Assembly: GCF_018139145.2 (NCBI RefSeq)
Contig: NC_059474.1
Coordinates: 39,016,344-39,080,343 of the forward strand
Length of the DNA: 64,000 bases
From: Gymnogyps californianus
Lineage: Eukaryota > Chordata > Aves > Accipitriformes > Cathartidae
Direction of reading: 5' to 3'
Positions 21,916-35,582 of this stretch are shown piece after piece. How positions within the stretch are numbered: position 1 is the first letter of the stretch; each line of letters opens with the position of its first letter. The position numbers and the translations under genes are program-made. The notes beneath the pieces were generated by a model. It was not told where the DNA came from. It did not search any database and worked only from the letters and a program-made list of their open reading frames with translations.

Positions 21916-24900
21916 CATTTATAATCACTGCCTCAAATAATGACTTTTGTTTAAAGTACAATTATCTACATTTATTGGAGACTTCTCTATTACATTGCAT
22001 TATTCTTGGCTTATGTTTCTCAATGACTTTTTAAAAGTTTCATTTCATGAGATCTCTACCTCAATTCAGTTACTTAATGCAGCGCAAGGTTCTGGTATTG
22101 CATCTTCTGTGAAGAAGTAGTCCAATAGTCAGACTGCACTGAATAGACATGTGGTATGCAGATGTGGACTGGAAGGGGCAACATTTTAGTTAAGTCCACT
22201 GGGATGCAACCATGCAACTCCTATTAACATTAATGAGAATCAAGCAGCTAAATCTCAGTGTGTTGTGCTGAAAATGCTCCCTGATGTGTTTGGAGGAATA
22301 CCATTTTCATATCAAGTACTTGCAAATGTGCTGGTGCTGCTCCATAAAACCTAACATCCTAGAAAAGGATTCCCAGATCTTTCATACTCTACAGCAAAGA
22401 TGATCTCTGGGAATTGTTGATTGAATAACTCCACAGGATGCTGTACATCATTTTTATTGATGAGGAAGTTGTCATTTGTGTAGCCTCAGTATAAAGTTGA
22501 ATGGGCATGAGTTGCTTTAAAGCATTATGGTTTTGATTAACCATCAAATTGCCAGCTAAAAATTAGTTTGATTCAGGCTCTGAAATATTTTTTTTTATTT
22601 TAATTTTTTTTTTTTTTTTAATATTTTCCTGGCTCTATCTGGAAACTTGAAAGACGGAACCACAGGTCTCTGTGGATTCTGGCCAAGTTGCCAGTTGTTC
22701 AGATGTTCCATCAAAAAGTTTAGCTAGTTCTGTTGAAGACAGCAATGGCAGATTTACTGTTTTTTATTTCAGTAGTGATATGTAGGTAACTATTAGGCAA
22801 TGGAGAGAATAAGTCTAATTTAGGGTAGTCTGCTTGATCAGGAGAAAAAGTTTATTAAGGATTATGCAATTCATAACTGATCTCCTGTCCTCCATTACGT
22901 ACTTTTCAAACATATTTGCATTGTATGAAGTATCTACATAGTGTATTACATGAGACAACAAGTAGTTAATGACTATATTAACCATACTTTTAGTCTATAT
23001 TCCATGAGAAAGAATTCTGGGAAAGCAATACTTACATGCTCATTATAGGGTATCAAGTAAAATTGCATAATGCATATATTTCTAACCAATTATTACACAT
23101 CAGATAAAAATTTTTGGAAAGTATACAAGACTAGAACATGTCCTCCATCCTCCACTAAAAAGTAACTCTACAAGGTAGGTAATTACTAAAACATCTACAC
23201 TGTAGCTCAGGGCAAGGAATGTTTATGTTTTTCTGTAGTTCTGCTGTCAATCTCTGCTTTCTGCTCTTGCACTTTGGAGTATTCAGTGTGTTATCTTCAT
23301 AGTCTATAGCCAATTCTTTACCCTTTATTTGATTGGTCTATATCATTATCATGAAGTTTTAATATTGAACATTAAAAGTAAATCAGAACAAATAATTTGA
23401 TGAATTTCACCTTTCTCTCTTTGAGAGTGATTCATTTCTCAAATGTATTCATTATTCAGAGTGATTCAGTAATTCCTTTAGCAAATAATTCTTGGTGTGT
23501 CATTTTAATTGTGAATTATGACTATTACAATCAGTTTGTGCTCTAACTTTTGTGCAGTAACACATGTATTTGACTAACAAGCAATTCAGTTTGAATTTCC
23601 AACTGTGTTTGATTATAATAGGTGTTAGCAATGTATGCCAGGCAATCAAAATCCAGGTATCACGTGACTCATGGTAACTAACCAACCCAGCATGAAGGCA
23701 AAATACAAATTTGATAATCAGATGTTCAGTTTAAAATTTACTTTCAGCAAATACTCAAGCAATCAAGCCAAAAGTATACCCAGTGAACTCTGAACAATTG
23801 AGTGCTTTCAGAAAGTGATCATAAAAAGATAAACTGAATTTAAAGAACAAATAGTCAAGAATACTTCCTTCAACTATTTTGGGGGTTTGAGTTGCTGACT
23901 GCCTTACCAATCTAATTTTTTCCTACACAAGAAAAGAATTTAGTGAAGCATCGGAAATTAAGGAAAGAAGTAGCTGAACATCAGTAAGGGTATCACTGGT
24001 CCTGGGATGAGTAGGGGGACATTCATTCTTAGGTAAATATCCAATTTTTACCCTTTCAAAACTCTTAAATCATGCAAAGGATTAATTGAGATGACTTATA
24101 TAACCTCTGTATTCAGATCCTTATTCTTTAATGTGACTGCATTCAGTTAAAATGATTGAACAGTGGATTTCTGATAGATAATAGTATGTTGATATACAGA
24201 ATCGTAGGGAATTAAACTATTTGTAGTAGCCATTCTGGCTATTATATTAAATCCTGCTCATGGGATTCCTAAAGCAAATCCCCAAATTGTTTTCAGAAGT
24301 ACTGAAATTTTTTTCTGCAACTTTAATATCCACTTGATTTGTGTGTCAGATACAGAATACTTATTCATATTACACTCAAAAATATTTTAATTTAGCAAGT
24401 TGATTAATACTGCAATATTAATGCAGCATGTGATTGGTCTTACTGGCATTTCGTCAGTGATTTATGAGACAACAGATCCCTCTTCTCTGAGTACAACTCC
24501 GACAGAGCAAATACCTTGGAAGATGAGCTCAAATAAAGCTAGCTTTTGTGTGTTTATTTCCATGCCATTCTCTGACTTAACTATACCCCTTTTTTCTTAA
24601 GTACTATTTCATCAAATGGTATTAGTAATAAAAAGTACTATATGAATTTTAAGTTCTATCTCAGGTCAAAGAATGTTCCCAAGAAAAGAAAGAATTATCC
24701 ACTGTAAGTAATAAAGTAAACAAAACAAAACAGAACAAACCATGTGTTTTAAACAAGCATCTGAATTTATCACAAATGTGTAGGAAAGATTCAATTTTCC
24801 AAACTACAATACTGTAAAATTTGGGGCAAAAAAAAAAGTATTTTGTAGATGGTGACAGATCTGTGCTGTCTTTCACTTATTTGTTTAGATTTGTTAGCTA

Positions 24901-25770
24901 CTTTGACATCACAGAGCAAAGAGGCTAAAGCCTAGCCTTCATCCAGTTAGTGTGAGTGACAAAGTGAATCAATAAAATCAGAAATAAGCACCTGATTATT
25001 CTATTTTTAATGGTCTGTTTATTGTGTCTGTGAATCAAGGACACATGATGGTATGTCAATTCAAGGTATAAACTGTTTTATAAACCCTGTAACAAATTTT
25101 GTCTGATATATCCAATTATATGAAACTGCTTTCAACGGCTTTTACATTTGCAACTTTTTAATAATTTGTATAAATTTATTTTATCAAAGTTTGACCAAAA
25201 TATTAATTTCTCAGGATGAGCCTGATGAGAGAAAAGGGTTTTTTTGTCCATGTTAAATTCTTGCAATCATTTTGCTAAAAGACACTGCTGCTATCATACT
25301 ATGAATTAAGGATTTGAAACTTGGCATTCAGGGACTGAATAAAAATTAAGTGCCTTTACCATGGGTGTGTGTTTTGCTGTTCATCTCTTTTGTCAAATTA
25401 TGTTACTTAGTAGAGTTTCTGGACTCTACTGCTTTGAAGCTGTAAAACTAAGAAATAGATCTCTGTAGAACTCCAAGCAAGGACTGAACAGGTTTTTGAC
25501 ATTTCCTGGTTGCTTTGGAGTCAAGTAAAATTTTAAAAGATATATTAAGAACAGGGAAGGAGTTTCTGCTGTTCACTACACATGTTGTTGCAGGTAGTAT
25601 AGAGGAATATGTACTGGCCAGGCTGGAGTGCACAGGAACCAGTTTCACACTACAGACTGAGTGAAGTGGAGACCTTCTGAGGAAAATAGTTTGTGGTTAT
25701 GTAAGTAAGACTGTTTTGTGATACGTATGCACAAAAGAAGGAGGAACATAAAGGAAAATAAATTTAATCT
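21916..25770. other. AT-rich DNA, weak repeat traces only
   Basis: A T-rich tract lies at 22586-22628. At about 22190-22260 the words CCACTGGGATGCAACC and AACTCCTATTAACATTAATGAG resemble an old amniote repeat, but I cannot name it. The frames here are 71 codons or shorter and show no motifs. Confidence 0.35.
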
Positions 25771-25774
25771 CAGC

Positions 25775-25990
25775 AGGGCAGGTCAAAAAGGAGTTGAGGA
25801 ACGACTTCCTAAAGTTTCAAAAATTAACAATATTTACAAAAACTGAATGCTGGCCTGAGTGGTGAATAGATCTCAGTGTGTCATAAAAAGTTCGTCTAAG
25901 AACAGTAAGGCCATTCCAGAAAAGTTAGATGAATCATGTGACTTGGTGGTCACCGAAAGGAGATAAAGGGCATTTCTACTACTGATGAAA
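25775..25990 (+). mobile_element. Ancient CR1 fragment (upstream part of ORF2)
   Basis: The plus strand matches by eye an old CR1 type common in turtle and bird DNA: GTCAAAAAGGAGTTGAGGAAC, CTAAAGTTTCAAAAATTAAC, then AGTAAGGCCATTCCAGAAAAG and TTAGATGAATCATG, equivalent to coding sequence just upstream of the reverse transcriptase core. Many indels break the frame. It lies close to the next fragment in the same orientation, so both may derive from one insertion with the middle deleted. Confidence 0.6.
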
Positions 25991-26084
25991 GATATGCCTG
26001 AGGATTTTTTTCCCCAAATCATGTGTCAGTATAAGAAACTGCTAAATTTAATAAAAAATATTTTTTCATTTGTCTTGTCATTTA

Positions 26085-26335
26085 CATTATTGAAAAAAAT
26101 AGAATAGTACTTTTAAGAGAAGATGTGACAGAAGTCTGTAAAATCATGAACTGCATACCGAGAGCAAATAGAGAATAATTATTTGCTGTTTTTCAGACTG
26201 CTGGTACTAGGACACTAAGTAATATGACCAGGTAGCTGGTTTAGAACAGAACAAACATCTTTTTGTACAGTACATAAATGAATTGCAGACTCAGTGGAAT
26301 TACAGAATGCAAGTCCACTTGAGTGATAAAAAGTT
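26085..26335 (+). mobile_element. Ancient CR1/L3-type fragment (3' part of ORF2)
   Basis: The words GACAGAAGTCTGTAAAATCATGAA, GAGAATAATTATTTGCTG, ACTAGGACACTAAGTAATATG, GGTAGCTGGTTTAGAACAG and TTTTTGTACAGTACATAAATGAATTG follow the order of an old CR1/L3-type 3' coding region (its FYK and KIMN, NSLF, ARNQGC, LRPGGLK-like part). It is heavily decayed, and no 3' tail is seen. Confidence 0.65.
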
Positions 26336-27085
26336 TTTGCAGTAGTCTTCAAATGCACGTTATAGGAATTCTAGCTTTAGGACTCTTGTAATATAGAAAT
26401 GTATAGGAACGACAGTTTTAAAAAACCTTCAATGTATGAAATACACAACAGGAGACAATAGTCTAGGCAAATCTATTTTTTTCTTATGTAGAGAGATATG
26501 ACCTTAATAACTTAACACTTCTCTTTACTTATGGACTATTCAGTTGGTGGTAGAAATAAATTGTATCATTCTATTTCCCTTTGTTATGTAGTCCCTTTAT
26601 AAGTGGATATTTTTCACTGACCTGAAAAATCTGTAACAATAATATGTTTTCAAACTATAAATATTGATTGAGCAACAGTACGAATGTTTGTACTTTGAAT
26701 ATTTGAGAAGCTTCTCAAACATGGAATGAACATTAACATTCTGAAAAAATAAGTTCTGATTATTCCCTTAAGGGTAGTTTATGCAGGATTTTAATCTTTT
26801 ATTAAATGACGTGTTTTTCTAGGATAATTATTTAATTTTTAGTTGGTCTGGAAGACATTGAAGTTCTGACATGAATCTTAGTCACAGTGAACAATGCATG
26901 TATGCACAAATCACAGCTCAGTAGGAATGGAGTTAGACCAGCTACAAAGTAGCTTACTGTACAACAGTAGCAGGTAATTAGTACCAAAATGTCCTGTTAC
27001 AATCCATAAATATATCCAGGCATCTCAAAATATCCGGGTGCCCGTTATCCAACATTTAGTGCAAACCACAGAGGCACCAGTTGCC
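26336..27085. other. AT-rich DNA, nothing recognised
   Basis: No repeat, RNA gene or exon signal is seen. Confidence 0.45.
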
Positions 27086-27087
27086 CA

Positions 27088-27205
27088 GAGCAAATTATAA
27101 TCCTAACTGAGTCATAGACTCTGCAAGCTTTGACAAGATGTTTGACCTCCTTGTTCCTCAGCCAGCCCAGCTGTGAAATTGATAAAAGCAATTGTGTAAA
27201 AACAG
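27088..27205 (+). repeat. MIR-like SINE remnant
   Basis: CTTTGACAAGATGTTTGACC, TCCTTGTTCCTCAG, then CAGCTGTGAAATTGATAAAAG follows the MIR order CTTGGGCAAGTCACTTAACC, TCTCTGTGCCTCAG, TTTCCTCATCTGTAAAATGGGGATAA. It is an ancient, diverged copy in sense orientation. Confidence 0.65.
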
Positions 27206-30200
27206 ACCCCACTGGAAAAGAGATCTGCCACTGGCTTGGACAACAAATATGGATGAATAAATGGCAAACACATCAGGGTCATCACATCCTGTTATGCTTT
27301 ATACTTGAATAACAGAGTCTAAATCTGAACAGTTGATTCATCACATATTCCTAGGTAAAAGATATTAAAAAATGGGACATAACACTGAAATGTAATGGTC
27401 TTCCACCCAGGACATGTAGTACAATTTCAGTATTTGTTAACATAGGATACAGAATAGTTTTGTGTAAGTCAGCTGGATTTCTGCTGCTCACAATCATCCT
27501 CCTGTGAGGGATAGCAATAGTTTTACAACTGTGCACTCTTAAAAAAAAAAAGCCATTTTTTTCTAAGTTGTGAATATTACCTAATATTAAAAAAGAAAGT
27601 ATTCTAAAATGTAAGTTAAAGATTTTTTAACTTTCATGTTTCTCTCAACTTGAACAACGAGAATTTCTTGACAACCATTCAGGTCTAATAGATTTTCTTT
27701 TATTATTGGGAGACTCTAAATTCAGATCTCATACCAGAGTTTAGTACACTGCTACTCACTGACTTAAACATCCATGTTTTGAATGCTTATTACTGTAACT
27801 GGCATATGTATTTATCTAATGTATTTATCTGATGTGACAATTTCATCTGAAGAAACACTTCTCCAGCTGCATTCTAGAATATATAGTAGCCATATAATTT
27901 AAATGAACTATGTGATTATACTAAATAGCTTAATCATTTATTAAAGCTAGATAAAAGCCATGTGTAGTGTGTAGTCAGTGATAACTATTTTAATTTTCAG
28001 TAGTGTTTAGAAGTTCTGCATCTATTGAGGATACATTACTTGATGTCCTGTTATTGACTGAGGAATAAAAGAACACAGCAGACACTAGTATTGTTTGATT
28101 CACACGCTATTACTTCTGCTTTGTGGCTGGGTGATGAAAGGCTTTTTATAAATATGACTAGTAAACAATAACTGACATTTATACTGTAGGTAAGAAATAT
28201 GTCATTCAATGTTATCTAAAATGGGAAACAATATAAATTCCACAAATTAGCTGTAAATTGATAATGATATTACACAGTGTCTCTACTTATGCCTCTTGTT
28301 CATTCAAGACATCTTCATTTTTGCCTCCTCAAGAGATTATAGTATTTCCATGCTATATTCTAATGTGTCACTCAAAGATTTGCCTCTCAAAAGCAAAACG
28401 TTCCTATTTCCTTGCAGACATTTCTAAATAACTAATTACTAGCATAATCTTTGTAATAATCTGAATTGTTGCTGCTGTAGAAGGAAACTTTTAAAACAAC
28501 AGTACTGTATATCATTTATTTACTGCTGTCTGCTAATGCCACTATTTCATCATTAAAACTTTTTATAGGATCACAAATATAGTCAAATATATCTTTTATA
28601 TTTCAACAATAAGAAAAAATCTTACATGGTATATACATTGTGATGCTATGCAGGCATATCTGAGTTTAGAAATAGTCTGCCTGGCCAAAATAGTTCAGTG
28701 TAGGTTGTAAGGGACTGTCTCAAATCACCCATATGTTAACCAGAGTTTTAGAATTAATTAAGTAGCTTTCTTCAGATGTGGTGCTAAATAATTTTTCTAG
28801 ACTGCTTGGGTACACTGACACAGACCAAACCTAGTACATCCAAGACGTGTGTCAGTATGTTGAGAACAAAAGCCATCAGCACTTCCTTTTGCTCTGTTGT
28901 TGATTTTAGTTCAGAAGTCTGCATTGTTCTGCACTGAAATGAAATCAAATGAAAAATGAATTGTCAGAGATATTTTCCACAGACAGTAGTTATTAGATTT
29001 TCCATTTGTGCTTCTCAAAGCAGTAGTTGCGTAGAGGTAGGTAGCCTTTAATCCCACTTTGTATCCAAAACAGAAGAAACCCCTCCAAAAGCCCAGGAGT
29101 AATGTTAACTTATATTCTAAGTAATTACCTTTTTCTCTTTCATAGCTTCAGCAAATGACAGGAAAGGTATCGGGACTGTTCAGTTTAAAGCTTGAAGTTG
29201 ACAAAACATTGTAGAAAAGGAGCATTTTTTTCTCCGTCCTATACATGGGATTTTAGATTTCTGTTAATGTACAGGAAAGCTTTATACTACAATTTCTTGC
29301 TAAGCTTTTTCTAATGACAGAAGAATTACATTTACATGTGCTCTTTTTGATGGGTAATGTTTTAGTCTCTAGACATAATTTTTAAACAGGACCTTTCAAT
29401 GCCTAAGCTGACAGAGTTGCCAAATATCCTTTCCTCATGAACTGCTGTTCTTTGGTCAGTGTATCAGGAAACAGGGGTTTCTGTTCCTTTTAAACAGCTT
29501 GTCCGTAGCTTATTGTTGTAAGGGTGCTGTACAAGATGGAGGAACAAAATTTGGCAATAAAGCATTCCAGTCTAAAGAATATTGTTGGGGTTTTTTTGTA
29601 TAAAGATGGCTCAAACCCAAAATCTTTAGCTCAGCTGCTACAGTAACTGGAAGAAATGCTGGTACATATCTGAATTTGAGTCTGAATTTTTAGCTTGAGC
29701 TCACCTCTCCTGTAGTGCCTACCTAAATAAGAATCATAACAAGTAATTTATTCTTCAAATAACAGACATTTTCCTCTCTTAACTTCATTGATTTAGTATA
29801 TCGAAATGACTTCCGTCATTATGCCCTGATGTGCATGTTAGTCCAGGTATTCACTAAATATGTAATATATTGGTCTGGAAGGAACTGAAAGGCTGGGCAG
29901 CACTTCTGTGTGGTGTGAGGCTTGGGGAGGCAAACCCTCTCAGATAAAATGCTTACTAAAGTAGCAACAAATCTATCATTACTGCCAGAACATAGTGTTC
30001 AATTCATACTATTGTGTGAAGGGTAATTATGAGTTTAGATGGTACAAGCTCTTGCAGTGCTCTTGCACTGTATCGAATTATTTTCACACAGCAGCTCTCA
30101 TAATTTCAATAATGTCTTCATCATTTTTCAGGTCTTTCTATTTGTAGAACCCGGCAAAGATTAAAGAATATGGTTTCATTAAAGGCATTGCAAAAATCCA

Positions 30201-33200
30201 TGTTACTTTCAAGTTGATAAGTAAGAATAAACTATGTAACTTTACACCCTGGTTTTTTGCATTATTTCATCACATAAATTTCTAATACGTTTTCATAATT
30301 TAATGTCTTTCTCTCCATTCAGAAAAGAAAACCTTCCATGGGATTTATCAGGAATGCTAGAGAGGGTGTCTTTACATGTCAGAAACGATTGTTAAGTGTT
30401 TAAATAGCACTCTCATAGGGAGGTACACTCTTTGTGTACTTGCCAGTGAACCAGGATGCTGTGTTTATCGCCTTGAATGCTTCTGGTTTCAAGCTTCACT
30501 TGCACCGGTATGCAGCTAGCATAGTCAACATGCTGACACTTTGAAGCTTGACTTAACTGCTTGAATTTTATGGAGAAAACTTTAAGTTTCTTGTCATTTT
30601 CTCTTCTTGAAGTTTTCCTTGAAGGAACAGACTAAATATAACAAAACCAAACCTGTTTGTAAAGCTCTCTTTCCAGTCTCAGATAATCCTAGCAAATCTG
30701 GCAAGTGTAGAATACTAACTGTAGTGCCTACCAATTATTTTTAAAATTATGAGAAAAAAAAAGAAGTATAGATTTTTGGGGTTTTATTTCCTCGCCTCAT
30801 TCAGTTCATTTGAGAGTCATCAGTGCATATATGCAGTTCTTGTTAGTATTATAATGGAGGCTAGGAGTATGCATCACCTGAAGAAGAAACAACTTTCTGC
30901 AGAACTGTCTGGCTTGAAAATCCTTTTGTTTTACACTTTGCTGCAAGCATGTACGCATTGCAGTACGTGCTGTGAGAACTACCTCTCTACCTTTAAGCCC
31001 TTTACTTGTCTAAAAAGTAGGGGAAAAAAGAGAGATTTTCACAAAGGTGAATGCTTAGAGAAAGAATGTGAATCAATATAAGAGCTGGAGCAGGTTTGTT
31101 GTAACAGCACATTTTCCTAACATTTGGGAGAATGGCTGCTTGTGTGTGAATGAACTTTGGATAAGAGGCTTCAAACAAGTAACAACTGACTGACTGCATG
31201 GCAATCGAAAGAACATGTTAGAAGCAGTGTACATTTGCCCTGACTTTTGCCCTGATCTTTGGGTAACTGGTAGCATAATTCTATGTCTGCGGTGACAAAT
31301 AGTATCTAGCTAATTTGCAAGTATAAAATTCATGCAGTACTAGGTAACATGATATTATGCCTGCCAATTATGCAGCAAAAATATGCATACTTTCAGTATG
31401 TCTCAAGTTTTTTTTAATGTACTTTTACCATCATAGTAGGCACAGGTAAATTGAAACAGTAAGAGTGAAAATGTTAATTCTCACCATTTCCAATATGATA
31501 AATAACACAGAACTGGCCTTGTTTATGATTATTTTAACCATTTTAAGTATATGTATGTACGTACACACTTATCTATAACATTTTGTTGAATAGCAGGGAG
31601 TTGTCATTAATTTGTGTTAACAATAGGAATAATAGATAACTACAAACATTTGAGGGAATAAGAAAAAAAAAAGGAAGACTAGTTCAAAATAAATTCAAGT
31701 TCCAAATATTTGGATTAGATTTGGCTTAATTTACATAAATATTTGGAGGTCACTCACACATGAAAGAACATACTTATTTGTGTGCAAGTATACTCCATGA
31801 ATCAATATGCAAAGAAAAAAGTGTTCTTGGAGCTAATATTAAAACTAGCCAGTCAGAAGAATAAACTTTTTGAATCTGGGTAACAGTCAGTTAGGTTAAA
31901 TAATGCATAATAAATACTCAATTACTCTTTACAGTGAATAGTTCCTGAGATCAGTCAGGAGCTGTGTCAGTTTTAGACTGACATTTGTCTCAATAAAATA
32001 TTAGTCAGTAATGGTAAATATTGAACAAAGGTAAAAATAAGTCCAACAGCTTACTCAATTTTGCAAAATGTCTGCGAACAAAAAGCTGAATTTGCATTGC
32101 AAGTGTTCCATCAGCTGTATGACTGATGAGGAATGGATATTGGGACAGGGAGATAATTTCTTTTACCCATTTATGAAAATTCCTTTTGGTTTAGAAACCA
32201 ACTCATTAAAGTAAAATCTAAAAATTTTATTCTGAATAATTCTGAATGAAGTTATATTACATACACAGTTTCATAGATCAATAATTGTTTACAGTGCTTC
32301 AAATAAATTAATTGCTTTTTAAAAGTGTATTTTATGATGCATCACTGATCAGATCTACTGGCTTTTTTTTTTTCTCCTCTGGATTTTCCTTGCATCGCCT
32401 GTATATCTCTAAATTATGGCTGAAGGTTTGCAACATACTTTTGCCAAAGCCTTATGTGGAAAGTAAACTCAGATACTAATCTTCTTGCATATAAAAGTGC
32501 AGAGTCCATGAGCTCTTTATTTTTTCTTTATTAGCATAATACAACTCTTATTGGATTTGTGATCCACTATAACTGTGCCCTTAGATACTTTCCTACTGAA
32601 CTGTTAATTCCCATTTTGTACTCCAAAAATTTATTGTTTCTTTCTGAGAGAATGCATTTAGGATGCATTTTTTATTGAATACAATTTTCTTCTTTCTTGC
32701 CATTTCACAAACTTAGTAAGAAATATTTGAATTCAACACTGCTCTCCAAACTTCTTAGCATCATCTGTGGATGTTATAAGTGCAGGCTTTAACTTTGCTG
32801 TTATCCAATGTATTAAAAACACGTTGACTACTACAAAACCAAGGCTAAAGTTTGTGATAGTCCCACTGATTTATCAATCCAGTTTGAGACACATTTACTA
32901 ATAATGCTTTCTCAGCTGTTGTGTAGTCACGCAACCTTTTAAAAGTAATTTGATCTGGATCATATTTTTTATTCTATGCCATTCCATGGCAATTCTATGG
33001 CAATTCCATGTCGGATTGTATGTCACTATGATGTGAACAAACCTGCTAACCAGATCTGTTATTACTCTGCTCCCGTAAGCCAATAACCTCATAAAAAGAT
33101 AAATTAGGTCAACATAATTTTAAAGTTTATGTTGACTGATTCTTATCATCTCATTGTCTGCTAGATGCTTACAGATTGTTTAGAAATTTGCTACAGTATA

Positions 33201-34190
33201 TTTGTGTGCATTAAGCTAGTCTGATAATTTTCTGGAAGTCAAAGTTTTCTTTATGTCCCCCTCCAGAGCTTTGTATTTCCAACATTCGCCACACATTTTG
33301 GAAAATAATTGCTATTATTCAAAGCTAAGATATATGGCAATACAAATTAACCCTGCCTTCTTCTTTCACCCACTTCAAGCTGGGAATAGTCACCACCAGT
33401 TTTCTGCGCCCTCCACACCTATACCTTCCATGTAAAGTGTAAATGTATTGAAAGGTGAAGGATTGTTAGAGAAGCTTGACAGAGTTGCAGTTGTAAAATA
33501 AGCAGATTTGGAGGTTGTTTTTCCATTCCATGTGTGATATGGCAACACAGAGGGATCCATTATGTCTCATTTCAGAAGTGAGGTTTATATGTAATCAGAA
33601 ATAAACTTCCTTTCATGTTCAAATTTTAAGTAGAGAGCTGAGATACAGCAGTTGCCTGTAGGTCTGGTAAAAATAAATTTACTAACTGCGTAGGATTGAT
33701 TGTAGGAAAGGGAAAGATATTGCATAAGTTAGCAAATAATAAATTATTTTGGGGGACTATCATTGACAGTGTCAGAATATATCTCTGGTGCAGCACAGGT
33801 TACCTGAATCCCAAATTTACTCTGCCAAAGAGAAGTGTTGGACTTAATTTTACAAATTGACTTGCACTCCTTCTCCTGAATAAGATGAATTGCTTAAAAA
33901 TTCAGAATGGGCTATGGGTGCATATTTAGAATGGACTGGGTCATTACCCCTAGGATAGTTGGGAGAAATGTTGGGTCTGAAAAGCTTTGAGTTCAAAATA
34001 CCTAGAAGTCTCTTTTTCTTGCTTCCCGGAAATCTCAGCATGACTAAAAATTCCAGAAGAAAAAGTGGTACCATGCACTATTTCAACTCTGCATTAAAGT
34101 TGTTTTTTATTAGTGGATTATCTTGCTTTTACTGGAGAAATCCACAGTCATGTAGGTATAATGTAGGTTTGCAGTTAAGACACTAACAAT
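27206..34190. other. About 7 kb of AT-rich DNA, nothing recognised
   Basis: I see no repeat family of confident identity, no RNA gene and no exon. Small items: an inverted repeat of 10 bases (TCAAGCTTCA at 30489-30498 with TGAAGCTTGA at 30542-30551), and a local 11-base tandem (GGCAATTCYAT words) at about 32978-33010. The plus-strand frame at 30749-31081 (110 codons) begins in an A-run and shows no domain. Parts of this stretch could be conserved non-coding elements, but that cannot be judged without alignment. Confidence 0.35.
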
Positions 34191-34229
34191 AAAGATATGA
34201 AGGTAATAATAATATTTAACTTGTATGTA

Positions 34230-34375
34230 GCAGGTTTCATCGGTACTTCCAAGCATTTAATACCATTATCCCCAAGAAAATGGCTTGACAAAGTCCGGTG
34301 ACCTCACAGTGAATTAAAAATCCCCAGGAAGAATAACAAGATAATCAGGATCTCAGCTGGGACTACAGTGCAGAT
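34230..34375 (-). repeat. Possible MIR-like SINE remnant
   Basis: The plus strand has TTTAATACCATTATCCCCAAG, then GTGACCTCACAGTGAATTA, then TCAGCTGGGACTAC. These fit the reverse complement of MIR (ATTATCCCCATTTTACAG, AAGGTCACACAG, GCAGAGCTGGGA), with gaps. The match is weaker than at the other MIR sites. Confidence 0.45.
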
Positions 34376-35582
34376 CTCGCTGAATCCCGTATTTTCTCCA
34401 CAGAAACAAACCATTGTTGTAAGGTTATTAAATGTTCCTCCTAACTCCAGTACTTAGTGTTACGATAGAACAAGAAAGCAGTCATGCTTTAACATGTCTG
34501 GAAAAATAGATGTTGATGCAGCCACCAAAAATGTCTCAGATCTATGTCCTAAAAATCTGTCAGTTTTATTACTTGCTGGCTGTAGCAACTTAGAATATAT
34601 AAAAGAGGACTTGATTTTCTGGTTGCTTTCCTTGGGAAACATAGCTGCAACTGAGAAATATTTTTACATTAACCTCCATTCTCCATCACTTTAAATCATT
34701 AGTTGTAGAAATTATTAGCATAGGAAGTGTTTTTGCATACTGTCTGGCACCCTCTACTGTGCATAAATATTCTGAGTATAGATATTATATTATTGCTGAT
34801 GCTCTGCTATAATTAAAGTACAAAGAGGCAAAAATATGAAAATAAAATATTATATCATTGAGTTAACAGGATGATCTTTGTCTGATAGTATGCACATGTG
34901 TGCCTAATAATAACTATTTCTTAATATCAGTGGCCCCTTTCACTTAGGATGCTTTTTATATTCCTTTCCAATAAATAAGAGTATGGAACGCTTTCTTGAT
35001 TTGAGAGATTTATCATTCTGAAGCTCCATTTGTAGCTTTGTAATGTAGCTCTCCGTTCACTCTCTTAGTTTCAAGATGCAGAAATAAGATGATGTGCAAA
35101 TCTTCATATACCTCCCTAGTATCCTCTTAGAAGAGAAACATTTTATGGGAACAAAAGGCACTAAACACACATGCTATTATAACCACTTTTTCTTGAAGGA
35201 AAATCAAGTGGTGTTATGTTATTTTATAACATGACGATAGTACAATGTGATAAAGTGTAGGCATCCTCCTATCTGGTTAACATAGCAACTCAAGGAATGA
35301 CATATGTATCTTGGAATATCATAGTACAGTTTTCAAATGGTTGGATGTAACTGGTAGGTGCATTTTCTACTGAAAGAAGCCTATAATTATATGTCTCTGT
35401 CAGAGTCCAATACTCTCTGACCAGCTTCTTTTAGATATTCCATGTGTGGAGGGTGCAATATTTTGTATCACATTTACTTATTTGAAGATAGATGATGGTA
35501 CATGGGATTTCTAATTTAGCAGAGTGATAGAAAACATACTGAAAACAAAATACAATACAATACAAATGTAAGTTATACTTAG
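34376..35582. other. AT-rich DNA, nothing recognised
   Basis: Nothing recognised. The minus-strand frame at 35431-35625 is short and runs into the LTR. Confidence 0.4.

Noticed and set aside
30489..30551. Inverted repeat TCAAGCTTCA / TGAAGCTTGA
   Set aside because: Arms are only 10 bases around a 43-base loop with no inner pairing, and the core AAGCTT is self-palindromic.
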